Assembly (NCBI RefSeq): GCF_002356555.2
Contig: NZ_AP017372.2
Coordinates: 1,240,001 to 1,304,000 of the forward strand
Length of the DNA: 64,000 bases
Source: Halorhodospira halochloris
Lineage (GTDB): Bacteria > Pseudomonadota > Gammaproteobacteria > Nitrococcales > Halorhodospiraceae
Direction of reading: 5' to 3'
The notes below the pieces were generated by a model. The model had not been told where the DNA came from. It did not search any database and saw only the letters and a program-made list of their open reading frames with translations. Below, in pieces: positions 9,200 to 17,648 of the stretch (positions within the stretch are counted from its first letter, which is position 1; each line of letters starts with the position of its first letter). The translations under genes were made by a program, and so were the position numbers.

Positions 9200-9601
9200 T
9201 CAAAGCTCGGTTTTGTTGCTGCCGCGCTCCAGATGGCGCATGAGGAGGGTAGTGTACTCGGGATCCTGTGCCCACATGGGGGAGTTATGGCGGCTGCGCT
9301 GATTCTCCAGACGCGCGTAGAGTAGATCGAGCTTGCGCTGGGCATAATCACGGGTGGCGTGATCGGTTTCACTGATGCTATCGAGCAGATCTGCGACCTC
9401 GGCTATTTCGCGGCGGGTGTGCAGCTCTGGGGGCAGAAATCCGGCGTTACGCAACAGCTTATATCCCGAGCGCAGGTGTTCCGGGACTGAGCTCAGATCA
9501 TCGAGTTCGAGGGGTTTGCCGGCACCGCTGAGGTTGTCTAGGTCGCCCCTTTCAACTGCTTCTGTTATGTGCTGTTCGGCAAGCCGATCGATAAGGTCCA
9601 T
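9200..9601 (-). CDS. DUF1992 (DnaJC28 conserved-domain) protein
   Basis: A 133-residue soluble protein. The start MDLIDRLAEQHITEAVERGD and the following LSGAGKPLELDD are the signature of DUF1992, a domain shared with the eukaryotic DnaJ homologue DNAJC28 but without a J domain here. The function is not established. It lies 30 bp upstream of the acyl-CoA synthetase on the same strand, so the two are probably cotranscribed. The ATG at 9601 is the natural family start. Confidence 0.82.
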   Translation of the reverse strand: MDLIDRLAEQHITEAVERGDLDNLSGAGKPLELDDLSSVPEHLRSGYKLLRNAGFLPPELHTRREIAEVADLLDSISETDHATRDYAQRKLDLLYARLENQRSRHNSPMWAQDPEYTTLLMRHLERGSNKTEL

Positions 9602-9744
9602 GCTCTATCCAGTCGCTTGTTGGTTAACTAATGATCGCCGCTATAGTACATCAGCATCGTTGCGCCGCTACAATATCAGAGTTTTAATGATCTTGTTATC
9701 GAGGCGTGCGACAATACCCCTTTTTGGAGAGTCAGAAGATAGCT

Positions 9745-10296
9745 ATGCCGCTCTGGGAGTTGGCTGTAATAGGCTTGGCCGTATTGGCAATCGCCTCGGT
9801 AGTCTTTTATACGGTAGTCACCGGCACGGCGCCGATGCCTAGTTCTGCAGCGGCACGCGATCAGATGGTGGCTATGCTCTCGGAGCCGCGCTCGGGCGAT
9901 ATAGTCGATGTCGGCTGCGGGACGGGAACCTTGTTATTCGCTCTCGCTGAACGTTTCCCCACCGCTCAGGTGACCGGCTATGAGCGCTCGCCGCTGCCTT
10001 ACTGTATAGCTCGCCTGCGCTTATTTGCCGGCCAGTTGCGCGGTAAGTATCAGAATGTGACGCTCATCTGGGACGACTTTCGCCGCCGCTCCCTCGCCGG
10101 TTCCGGGGCAGTCTTTTGTTATCTCGATCGGCGTTCTATGCAGCAGTTAGGCGAGCAGCTTGCTGAGCAGTTGGCGTCGGGGGCGTTGGTCATTAGCAAC
10201 GCCTTTGCGATCCCCAACTGGCGACCACTGCGCGTCTGTCGTATTGCAGGCAACAGCGCCCTGCCTATATATCTCTATCGGGTCCAGCCGCAGTAA
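9745..10296 (+). CDS. Membrane-anchored class I SAM methyltransferase
   Basis: A 183-residue protein. I start it at ATG 9745 because the protein then opens with a single hydrophobic anchor (ELAVIGLAVLAIASVVFYTV); an upstream GTG at 9706 would add 13 residues with no family logic. Motif I of Rossmann methyltransferases is clear (IVDVGCGTGTLLFAL), and the acidic residue after strand 2 is in VTGYERS. The C-terminal half is short compared with typical enzymes, and the substrate is unknown. It resembles small anchored SAM-dependent methyltransferases of gammaproteobacteria. Confidence 0.72.
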   Translation: MPLWELAVIGLAVLAIASVVFYTVVTGTAPMPSSAAARDQMVAMLSEPRSGDIVDVGCGTGTLLFALAERFPTAQVTGYERSPLPYCIARLRLFAGQLRGKYQNVTLIWDDFRRRSLAGSGAVFCYLDRRSMQQLGEQLAEQLASGALVISNAFAIPNWRPLRVCRIAGNSALPIYLYRVQPQ

Positions 10297-10389
10297 GTAG
10301 GGTAGGTAGGGGGGGCTCGGCAGCTGCTGTTTAGAGCTGCCGAGGCTCCCGGTAGGCCTGCGCGTTGTTTGTAAAAGGCTAGGCAAAAG

Positions 10390-10537
10390 GGAACCTCTAA
10401 AACTTCGCCGGCGCCACCATCCGCCCCGGTGTGGAGGACGCCGTGAATCCATCCCTGGAGGCTTCATGGCGCCATCCCTGGCGCCAAGACCTCCACACCG
10501 GGGCGGATGGTGGCGCCAGCGAAGTTTTAGAGGTTCC
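10390..10537 (+). repeat. Palindromic mobile element, copy 2, with CAAAAG target duplication
   Basis: A 148-bp near-perfect palindrome bounded by GGAACCTCTAAAAC and GTTTTAGAGGTTCC. The flanks are exact 6-bp direct repeats, CAAAAG at 10384-10389 and 10538-10543. Arms CCACCATCCGCCCCGGTGTG and CACACCGGGGCGGATGGTGG pair completely. The core holds two hairpins whose loops both read CCATCCCTGG. It sits between convergent genes and is one of the youngest-looking copies. Confidence 0.95.
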
Positions 10538-10557
10538 CAAAAGGCTAGGCCGCTGGT

Positions 10558-11916
10558 CTAGAACCTCCAGTTGGCCGATGCGGCGAAGACCTGGACGTTG
10601 GATTCGTATTCGCCTTCGACTGGATCGTTAATAGCGTTTTGCTCTGCTAGATCTTCGGCCAAGGTGATTGCTGCATCATCGAGCCAGATATAGGTATAGG
10701 CGAAGTCGACGGTTAAGTTGCTAACGGCCTCGGGCTGCCAGGTGCCGCCAAGGGCCACCCAGGTGCGGTCCTCATCGGGGATGCGCGGGGTGCGGTAGCG
10801 GTCGCTGGTAGGGGTCTGATCGTAGGCGACACCGAGGCGGAAGTCCCACTGGTCACTGTGATCGTAGCGGGTGCCGAGGGAGAACATCCAGGTGTCGTCC
10901 CAGTCGTAGGTCTCCGGCTCGTTGTCAACATGATCGGGCAATATACTGGCATCCTTTTCTATGGCTAGCTCTTCGAAATCGCTCCACTGAGTCCAGGTTG
11001 CATCGGCGAGCAGTGTCCAGCGTTGGTGGAGCTGTTGGGCTATGCCCAGGTTAACCGAGGCTGGGATATCGAGATCGGCTTCGCCGTCGGTGCTGCCGTC
11101 GGTATGTGCCCCTCCTTCTTGATAATCCGCATCACCCTCTAGGGTGTGGCCCATGCCGTGGCGATAGGCGATGCCGAGCTGAGTGCCATGAGTGGGTGTG
11201 AAGTGGGCTCCAAGGTTAAAACCGTACGCCCAGGAGTCGCCTTCAACGGTCAATTTGCCGTCGCCGTCAGTCTCTAGGGTGGGGACGTGTTCATTATTGA
11301 TTTCATTGGTCTTTTCAGGGACCATGCTCGAAAGACTAGCATCGGCATACTGCGCCGATAGGCCAACCCCGAGGGCGAGCTGCTCGTTGACTCGCCAGCC
11401 GAGCGTCGGGTTGATGTCAATGGTCATGAGATCGGTGTTGACGGCGTCGTAGCGTCCCACCCAGTCCTCCGGGTAGTCGGTCTCCATGCCGTAGGGGACG
11501 TTGATGCCGAGCCCGAAGCGCAGGCCTGGAATTATATCGGTGGCGGCGTAGAATACCGGTACGAAGGCATCTTCGCCGCCGCCGGCGGATTGTTGGCCGG
11601 GCATCTCGCCTTGTGATGGGTGCGCTTGGCTAAAATCCGGAACCTCCTCAGCCTCAAAATCAAAGGTCGGACTGATGTAACTCAGGACCACTTCCGCCTC
11701 GGGGTCGTGGCCGAGGTGGACGCCGAGAGTGGCCGGATTGAAATACATGTGGCTGATATCGTGGGCGTCTGCGCTGCGCCCGGCGAAGGCACTGCCGAGT
11801 AGCGAGGCGCTCTGTTCCTGGAGCTGGAACGCGGCCGCAGAGGCGCCGCCCGAGAAGGCGGTAAGGGTAAGCAGGCACGGGGCCGCGATAAACAGACGGC
11901 GGTTCAGATTTGGCAT
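10558..11916 (-). CDS. FadL/OMPP1/TodX-family outer-membrane transporter
   Basis: A 452-residue outer-membrane beta-barrel. A signal peptide (cleavage near ASA-AAF) is followed by the FadL-type N-terminal plug with FQLQEQSASLLGSAFAG and the NPATLG motif. Many alternating aromatic strands follow, and the chain ends in Phe (ASANWRF), as expected for BAM-dependent insertion. FadL proteins take up long-chain fatty acids and other hydrophobic compounds. Extracellular loops are very acidic, which fits a halophile. The start is fixed by GGAGGAG 6 bases before ATG. It may feed the acyl-CoA synthetase at 7.2 kb. Confidence 0.88.
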   Translation of the reverse strand: MPNLNRRLFIAAPCLLTLTAFSGGASAAAFQLQEQSASLLGSAFAGRSADAHDISHMYFNPATLGVHLGHDPEAEVVLSYISPTFDFEAEEVPDFSQAHPSQGEMPGQQSAGGGEDAFVPVFYAATDIIPGLRFGLGINVPYGMETDYPEDWVGRYDAVNTDLMTIDINPTLGWRVNEQLALGVGLSAQYADASLSSMVPEKTNEINNEHVPTLETDGDGKLTVEGDSWAYGFNLGAHFTPTHGTQLGIAYRHGMGHTLEGDADYQEGGAHTDGSTDGEADLDIPASVNLGIAQQLHQRWTLLADATWTQWSDFEELAIEKDASILPDHVDNEPETYDWDDTWMFSLGTRYDHSDQWDFRLGVAYDQTPTSDRYRTPRIPDEDRTWVALGGTWQPEAVSNLTVDFAYTYIWLDDAAITLAEDLAEQNAINDPVEGEYESNVQVFAASANWRF

Positions 11917-11990
11917 GTGCTCCTCCTAGCTGTAATCATCGCCAGCTTGTTGTCACTAGTTTTATGCTTCTAAGTAAAATGCTATATATA

Positions 11991-12018
11991 TTGTATTGAC
12001 CGCAGCCAATACTATAAT
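11991..12018 (+). promoter_or_regulatory. Sigma-70-type promoter for the NfeD-like gene
   Basis: TTGTAT and a perfect TATAAT are separated by 16 bp, about 70 bp before the ATG at 12088. The surrounding DNA (ctatatatattg) is unusually A+T rich for this window. It is the best sigma-70-like match I noticed. Confidence 0.5.
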
Positions 12019-12087
12019 GAGGGCTGCGTCTGCGCAAAGCGTAAGGTCTTTGGCTTGCGTTTGGTTTGTGAGCAAAGGTAACTGCCC

Positions 12088-12570
12088 ATGGAGACAACCT
12101 GGCCCTTATGGCTGATAACAGCCGCCGCTTTAGCGACCATAGAGCTGGCTGCTTCGGATCGCGATCGGCGAGCTCGCGGGGTCTCCCTATCTATAGCAGC
12201 GGGGGCTGTTGTTGCGGCTCTGGTAAGCTTCGCCGGGCTCAGCCTAGCCGTAGAAGCAGTAGTGGCGGCGTTAGCCGCGGCCTTCGCTTACCTGCTCATG
12301 CCGCAGATATTGCCCCGCCTGGACGCGCGCCGGCAACAGCCGGTTAGTGGCGAGATCTTAAATGTGCGTATCGACGTCAATGGGCTGCCTTTCATCGAGC
12401 GTGAAGAAGGGGTACCGATACCGGCTGCCCTAGAAGATAGGGGCGAGCTGGAGATGGGCGCTGCGGTACGCCTGGTGCGGATAGAGGATGGCGTGGCGCT
12501 AGTGCGGATGGTCGGCCCAAGCAGCGGCAGGAAACCGCCGCCGCTGTCAGCCTGTAGGCTAAAGCGCTGA
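12088..12570 (+). CDS. Small NfeD-like membrane protein
   Basis: A 160-residue protein with two or three hydrophobic helices in the first 75 residues (LITAAALATIELAA, then VVAALVSFAGLSLAVEAVVA). A soluble C-terminal domain (SGEILNVRIDVNG...AAVRLVRIEDGVALV) has the strand spacing of the OB-fold at the end of NfeD proteins. NfeD proteins often partner SPFH/stomatin proteins, but no such gene is nearby. AAAGG lies before the ATG. The NfeD assignment is by resemblance only. Confidence 0.5.
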   Translation: METTWPLWLITAAALATIELAASDRDRRARGVSLSIAAGAVVAALVSFAGLSLAVEAVVAALAAAFAYLLMPQILPRLDARRQQPVSGEILNVRIDVNGLPFIEREEGVPIPAALEDRGELEMGAAVRLVRIEDGVALVRMVGPSSGRKPPPLSACRLKR

Positions 12571-12714
12571 TTGATCTGCCAAGGCAGCGAGGGGCGCAGG
12601 CAGTGCTGCTGGTCGCCACCTTAGCGGTATTTCCACAGCGATTGTGCGAATTATCTGGTAAGATGGCAACTGACAAAAATCATATTAAGCATGGATCTCT
12701 CTCGGAGAAGATAG

Positions 12715-13647
12715 ATGGCTAACGAAAAATTCCGCCTCGTCACCCGCAGCGACTTTGACGGCTTGGTCTGCGGTGTTCTGCTCAAACACCTGGACATGAT
12801 TGATACCGTGAATTTCGTCCATCCGAAGGATATGCAGGATGCCAAGATAGAGATCGGTAGCCGCGACATAACTACCAATCTACCTTACGTTGAGGGTGTC
12901 CACCTGGCCTTTGATCACCATCTATCTGAGACGATCCGCAATGAGGGACAGCGCGATAACCATATCATCGACCCCGATGCCCCTTCTGCGGCCCGCGTGG
13001 TCTGGAGACACTACGGGGGGCATGATGCCTTCCCAGCGAAATGGGACGAGATGCTAGCGGCGGTCGATAAGGGTGATGCCGCACAGTTTGATAAGGAAGA
13101 GGTGCTTAATCCCCGCGGTTGGGTGCTGCTTAACTTCCTCATGGATGCCCGCACCGGTTTGGGGAGATTCCGGAATTTCCGTATCTCCAATTACAACCTC
13201 ATGATGCAGTTGATTGATTACTGCAAGGATCACAGCATAGATGAGATCCTCAAGCTGCCCGATGTGCAGGAGCGGGTTGACCTTTACTTTGAGCACGAAG
13301 CTAAGTTCAAGGAACAGCTAAAGCGCTGCTCGACCGTCCATGATAACTTGGTGGTTCTGGATCTGCGCAATGAAGAGACGATCTGGCCGGGGAATCGCTT
13401 CATGATCTATGCGCTCCACCCGCAGTGCAATATCTCGATCCATGTCATGTGGGGCTATCAGCAGCAAAACACGGTCTTCGCAGTTGGCAAGTCGATCTTT
13501 GATCGCAGTTCTCGCACCAATGTTGGCGAGTTGATGCTCGAATACGGCGGCGGCGGACACGAAGCGGCCGGGACTTGCCAAATCGATACCGACCGCGCCG
13601 ATCAGGTCCTGCAAGAACTGATTGAGCGAATTACCAAAGATGGCTAA
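12715..13647 (+). CDS. DHH-family phosphoesterase
   Basis: A 310-residue cytoplasmic protein with the metal-binding motifs of the DHH superfamily: TRSDFDGLVC near the start, FDHHLSE near residue 68, and a C-terminal DHHA1-type GGGGHEAAGTC. The family includes exopolyphosphatases, RecJ and nanoRNA/c-di-AMP phosphodiesterases. The intact Asp and His ligands suggest an active manganese hydrolase, but the substrate cannot be told apart here. GGAGAAGAT precedes the ATG. It is followed 49 bp later by tRNA-Leu. Confidence 0.82.
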   Translation: MANEKFRLVTRSDFDGLVCGVLLKHLDMIDTVNFVHPKDMQDAKIEIGSRDITTNLPYVEGVHLAFDHHLSETIRNEGQRDNHIIDPDAPSAARVVWRHYGGHDAFPAKWDEMLAAVDKGDAAQFDKEEVLNPRGWVLLNFLMDARTGLGRFRNFRISNYNLMMQLIDYCKDHSIDEILKLPDVQERVDLYFEHEAKFKEQLKRCSTVHDNLVVLDLRNEETIWPGNRFMIYALHPQCNISIHVMWGYQQQNTVFAVGKSIFDRSSRTNVGELMLEYGGGGHEAAGTCQIDTDRADQVLQELIERITKDG

Positions 13648-13696
13648 GGATGGCTGATGCAAAGCCGATGCGGTGTGTGATATATTAAGTCCATAA

Positions 13697-13782
13697 GCCG
13701 GGGTGGCGGAACTGGTAGACGCGCTCGACTCAAAATCGAGTGGGCTTCGCCCATGTGGGTTCGAGTCCCACCCCCGGCACCA
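13697..13782 (+). tRNA. tRNA-Leu (anticodon CAA)
   Basis: An 86-base class II tRNA. The acceptor stem GCCGGGG pairs with CCCCGGC and is followed by the discriminator A and an encoded CCA. The anticodon stem CTCGA/TCGAG encloses the loop CTCAAAA with anticodon CAA, reading UUG. The long variable arm TGGGCTTCGCCCA is typical of leucine tRNAs, and the T arm contains GGTTCGAGTCCC. An ATPase gene fragment directly abuts its 3' end. Confidence 0.97.
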
Positions 13783-13783
13783 C

Positions 13784-14345
13784 TTCCTTATTATGGGAGG
13801 TCATCGGCACGCGCAGCTGCCTTTGGCTGGCGACTTCGTGGATCTTCCTGACCAGCGCATCTGCCCGGCTCGGATGCACCCCATTGTCGATCTCTTCTAT
13901 GATCAGCAGCGCTCCCGCCGGCGCGGACAAAAGCGCTGCGCCTACGGCCAGCGCGCGCAGGGTGCCGTCGGATAGCAGCGGGGCATCAACAAAACGCTGC
14001 TGCTCGCCGAAGGTCTCTTCTAGTTTCACCATCACATCCTGACGGGGAGTCTCAATGAACTGGATGTCGGTGATTTCTTGCTCGGGTAAGGAGCGGATGA
14101 TGCTCAGTAGTTCCTGTTTGCCTGCTGGGTCCTGACAGAGCCGATAGAGCACCGCGGAGAGATTACTACCGTCCTCTTTGGGATGCTTGTCGCCAGCATA
14201 CTCGTAGTCACGCATTTGCGCCGGGCGCGGATCAAGAAAAACGATATCGCGTAGCGTCTCACGCAGGGTACGGGTCACCTCGGGGATGAGCTCCTGAGCC
14301 TCGCTGTGAGATTGCTGGAAGCGCCCGGACGTCCTGATTATTCGT
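13784..14345 (-). pseudogene. C-terminal fragment of an AAA-type (AAA_21/OLD-like) ATPase
   Basis: About 185 codons remain. The segment SDGTLRALAVGAALL, a Walker B-like ALLIIEEIDNGVHPSRA and MTSHN match the end of SMC-like AAA_21 ATPases, which often occur in defence systems. The Walker A half is absent: the frame meets a stop just upstream of 14345. At the other end the frame runs into the antisense of tRNA-Leu and stops inside it at 13730, so the natural C-terminus is lost as well. This looks like the debris of an island inserted next to the tRNA gene. Confidence 0.7.
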
Positions 14346-14689
14346 TCAAATCACAAGCATTGAGCATAACTTGCTTGCTTGATTGAATGAGTTGTGTTGA
14401 CAAGCAAATGTCAAGTGAAGGAACGACCCTGCTCGGTTTGAGCCTCAAGTATTGGCTTAGCGCGGCGGATATGGCGCTTCTTGAGTCTATCTCACAGGGA
14501 CAGTCGCCTGAGAAGCAGGTTTGGCTGATCAATATGATTATCAATCGTCTTGGTATATTCCTAAATTGGTTGGAGGGGGGGGGTGATAATCGGCCGCATT
14601 TGCTTTTCGACTCTGCCTGTCGGAGCATGTCTCGCAATCGGCATGGCTGACTTTGCAGGTGTGCTGCACTAACTAACAGTGAGGCAATC
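14346..14689. other. Gap without a convincing gene
   Basis: About 345 bp between the ATPase fragment and the lipoprotein gene. One plus-strand frame of 87 codons (14387-14650) starts without a good ribosome-binding site and resembles nothing I recognise, and a longer minus-strand frame overlaps the lipoprotein gene. A G8 run occurs near 14577. I see no RNA gene or repeat. Confidence 0.4.
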
Positions 14690-15637
14690 ATGACTCGAAA
14701 AGAGTTGCGTACAATCTCGTTGATAGGTGCTAGTGCCCTAGTTGTTGGATGCGCCGCGTTTGACGAACGGGACTTGCAAAGATGGGCGATGGATAGGGCT
14801 ACAGATGAGGTGATCGATAGAGCCACTTCTCCGGCGGACGGTGAAGCTGATGAAGAGGAGCGGCAAGACAGGCAGGATAGAGGGTTGGAGGAGGGTGATA
14901 GGACGGTAGAAGCTGGCCAGTGTACGGAAGAGCAAATCGCGAAGATGATTCAGCGGGATATTTCTCGGGAGGTGATTGGCCACGTCTGTGCATCTGACAC
15001 CGATGCTGTTGCGACTTCAGAAGAAGATGATAGTGAAGATGAAGAAAAGGATGTTGAATTAGAAGATGAGCGGCTTGCTGAGGTTAGCGATGAGGAAGAC
15101 GTTGAGGAGGGGGTGAGCGCTGAGCCTGAAACGACTTCTGCTGAGACAGAAGAGGAGCCGTACGACGCTGATCGCGAGCCCCGGCGGACGTTTATCGGGG
15201 GAGGGTATTATCAGCTTGCGCAGCGTGTGCAAGTTCGTACTACCCAGACTGATCGGGAGCAATTCGACGGGCCTAGCATCGTTTTACGGCAAGCATTCCA
15301 CGATTATTGGACGGGTGAGATCAGATACTATTCTATCAACCACGATGATCACTCCGAATGGGATGTTTCTGGGTTAGTTATCAACCTGTGGCTGAGCACA
15401 AACGCGTTTGAACCTGGCTGGAACTTTGGAGTTGGCGGCGGTTTTTATACGGAGGACTGGGAGCAGGAGAGCTTTGCTGGTTTTAATATTGGCCTTTTGA
15501 TCGGTTATAGGTGGGAAAACTTTGGTTTTGATCTTGTAGCGGGAGGGCGAGATACTTCAGACCAAGATGACACTCTTTATGGAGACTCGGAGGTATCGCA
15601 CTCAACAGGCTCACTGAATTTCCTCTACCAATTCTAG
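14690..15637 (+). CDS. Lipoprotein with acidic linker and C-terminal outer-membrane barrel
   Basis: A 315-residue protein. The lipobox ALVVGCAA (Cys near residue 21) marks it for lipidation. A long Glu/Asp-rich region (about 45-165) contains a short helical module, CTEEQIAKMIQRDISREV, between two cysteines. The last 140 residues alternate aromatic and glycine positions (FIGGGYYQLAQRVQV, WNFGVGGGFYTEDW) and end in LNFLYQF, the terminal Phe of outer-membrane barrels. The family is unknown to me. Codon use is slightly richer in A/T than in neighbouring genes. It stands alone in a rearranged region next to tRNA-Leu. Confidence 0.65.
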   Translation: MTRKELRTISLIGASALVVGCAAFDERDLQRWAMDRATDEVIDRATSPADGEADEEERQDRQDRGLEEGDRTVEAGQCTEEQIAKMIQRDISREVIGHVCASDTDAVATSEEDDSEDEEKDVELEDERLAEVSDEEDVEEGVSAEPETTSAETEEEPYDADREPRRTFIGGGYYQLAQRVQVRTTQTDREQFDGPSIVLRQAFHDYWTGEIRYYSINHDDHSEWDVSGLVINLWLSTNAFEPGWNFGVGGGFYTEDWEQESFAGFNIGLLIGYRWENFGFDLVAGGRDTSDQDDTLYGDSEVSHSTGSLNFLYQF

Positions 15638-15828
15638 ATGTCCAGTTGTTTCGGTAGCGCTCGGCTCCGGCCTGTCAGTAGAAGCACTGGAAACTCAAAC
15701 AGGTAAGTGCATCGCCGGCAGGTTCTAGCTTTGTGGGCACCGGGCGCGCGATATCGCGTTCGTGCAGCGCGACTGGTTATACCCTGCGACCTGCGGGTGG
15801 GCCCGAATTCCAGGGTCGAATGCAGAAT

Positions 15829-15857
15829 ATGGCGCCGGGGAAGCTTTACAGGTTCCC
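15829..15857. repeat. Remnant right end of a palindromic element
   Basis: ATGGCGCCGGGGAAGCTTTA followed by CAGGTTCCC closely matches the right end of the complete elements (TGGCGCCGGCGAAGTTTTAG, then AGGTTCCC). The rest of the element is missing. It shows that older copies decay to their ends. Confidence 0.6.
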
Positions 15858-15897
15858 GCTTGCCTATGGGGTAGCTTAGTGGCAAAAATTATTTTAA

Positions 15898-17151
15898 TTA
15901 GCCATTAACATGCGCCTGAGAATTGCCGCTCACGAGAAGCCGCTCCTCGAGAAAAGCCCAGTCGGTCAGGGACTCGCTGCTAATAACGGACAGACCATTC
16001 TCGCGGCTGACGTTTATCACTCGTGGGGGGTCGATATGTTCCTCCCGCTCAATGTCGTAGACAACACGAACGATCGGCTTGGCCGAGTTCTCTCGACTGA
16101 CGTTCTCTACAACACCAAGCTGCCCGTTACTCAGTCTCACGATCGAACCAGGTGGATAGACCCCTATGCATTTGATAAAGCGCTTAAAGAGATTTTGGTC
16201 GAACTTCGCGCCTGCTTCGGCCATCATTTGCCTTAGCGCTTGCGTTGGAGTCATGCCGTCCTTATAGCAGCGCACCGCGGTCAGTGCGTCGTAAACGTCG
16301 ACAATCGCGGCAAGGCGCGCCTCGAAGGGGATCTTCGATTCCGGCAGGGCGTCTGGATAACCTTTGCCGTCGACGCGTTCATGGTGCAAGCGGGCGACTT
16401 CAAGGGCCTTCTCAGGGATGCCCGGCGTATCTTTAAGGATTTGGTAGCCGTGGCTAGAGTGCTTTTTGATCTCTGTAAACTCTTCATCGGTCAGCGCTCC
16501 CGGCTTTTGTAAGATCTCGTTGGGCACCCGAACTTTGCCAATATCGTGCAAAAAACCTGCTATGCCAAGGGTTCGAACGTGGTATTCGCCTAAGCCGTAA
16601 AAGCTGGCGAAGATCATCATCAGAACCCCGCAATTTACGCTGTGCTCATAAGTGTAGCCATCTCGGGTGCGTAGTCTTCCTACTGACAGCATAGCTGCGG
16701 GGTTGTTGGCGACTGAAGTCAGTAGTTCATCTGCGGTAGACTGTAGACCCTTAAAGTTAGGGAACTCTTCCTGGTGGTAAACTCCCCTAAAGAGTTCCTG
16801 AACAGTCTCCCTTGCCTCAAGAGTCGTTTCCTGAGCCTGCTCTAGCGAAGGAACGACTTTCTTTGATTTCGGGCGTTTGCCTTGCTTGCTCCGGACAGCT
16901 TCTTCGCTATTTTTTTCTTCGACTTTATCCTGCTCAACCTTTTTGCTCTCATCAATCCAAACGTGATCTACCCCGAGCTGTCTTATCTTATTAATGCTAG
17001 GAGCATCGAGGTAGAAGCTGTTGGTAAGAAAAGGGTGCCGTAGCCAATCTAAGCCCAGATCATGCAGATACATCCCAGGCTTTAACTCGCCCACAGGTAT
17101 CCTGCTTATCTCTTTGTCATCTTTGATCTTTTCTTTGCCTTCCGCGTCCAT
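15898..17151 (-). CDS. HD-GYP c-di-GMP phosphodiesterase with N-terminal DUF3391
   Basis: A 417-residue cytoplasmic protein. The N-terminal region (PVGELKPGMYLHDLGLDW) is the DUF3391 domain usual in this subclass, followed by a Lys/Glu-rich linker. The HD-GYP domain holds GFLHDIGKVRVPNEIL (HD near 202), the second histidine pair RLHHERVDGKGYP with the GYP-loop, and VDVYDALTAVRCYKDG. All metal ligands I can place are present, so it probably degrades cyclic di-GMP. I prefer the ATG at 17151 to the GTG one codon upstream. Remains of an EAL gene, also a c-di-GMP phosphodiesterase type, lie just upstream. Confidence 0.9.
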   Translation of the reverse strand: MDAEGKEKIKDDKEISRIPVGELKPGMYLHDLGLDWLRHPFLTNSFYLDAPSINKIRQLGVDHVWIDESKKVEQDKVEEKNSEEAVRSKQGKRPKSKKVVPSLEQAQETTLEARETVQELFRGVYHQEEFPNFKGLQSTADELLTSVANNPAAMLSVGRLRTRDGYTYEHSVNCGVLMMIFASFYGLGEYHVRTLGIAGFLHDIGKVRVPNEILQKPGALTDEEFTEIKKHSSHGYQILKDTPGIPEKALEVARLHHERVDGKGYPDALPESKIPFEARLAAIVDVYDALTAVRCYKDGMTPTQALRQMMAEAGAKFDQNLFKRFIKCIGVYPPGSIVRLSNGQLGVVENVSRENSAKPIVRVVYDIEREEHIDPPRVINVSRENGLSVISSESLTDWAFLEERLLVSGNSQAHVNG

Positions 17152-17322
17152 CACCCCTTCCCCATGGACTCCACAGCCTATGTCTTAAGTCGCTTGATAG
17201 CTCCGGCCGGAGCAACTTGATGGCCTGGGTAGCACGTAGTCAACCCGTGCAGTATCAAGGTAATAAGGTTACCAGGTCCAGTACATTTCGCCAGCTACGC
17301 TTAAAGTCGCGATTTTAGGTCG

Positions 17323-17558
17323 GTTGCCACCCTGGGCGTCGATATCGGTCGGGCGAAGAAGAATCCCTGTACGAAGTCGACGTCGGGGTAGAGGGCGGTC
17401 AGTGCCTGATGTTCAGTCTCGACTCCCTCGAGCACCACTAGGCTACCGGCCTCGTGGATCAGGGCAACGAGGTTATTGAGGATTCTCCGCTGTCCCTCGG
17501 CATGCTCCTCGACTGCGCGCTGGATTAGGGAGCGGTCGAGTTTAACCAGATCGGGCGT
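17323..17558 (-). pseudogene. Internally deleted remnant of an EAL-domain gene
   Basis: Bases 17345-17558 match 19012-19225, part of the second EAL remnant, with no length difference and only scattered substitutions. Bases 17323-17343 match 18632-18652 at 19 of 21 positions. This copy therefore lacks the sequence equivalent to 18653-19011, a 359-bp internal deletion, and is cut at both ends. It lies in the 495-bp gap between the HD-GYP gene and pyrF, which holds no intact gene. Confidence 0.85.
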
Positions 17559-17648
17559 TTAGACCGGCTTGGACGTTCCCTTTTTTCTAGGCAGGGAGTA
17601 AAATGCGAAGTTTACCGATTTCAGGTAACCCTTTGAGAGTAAATATCC

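Noticed and set aside
14387-14650. 87-codon frame on the plus strand
   Set aside because: No recognisable domain, poor translation start and a composition unlike a conserved protein; kept only as part of the gap description.
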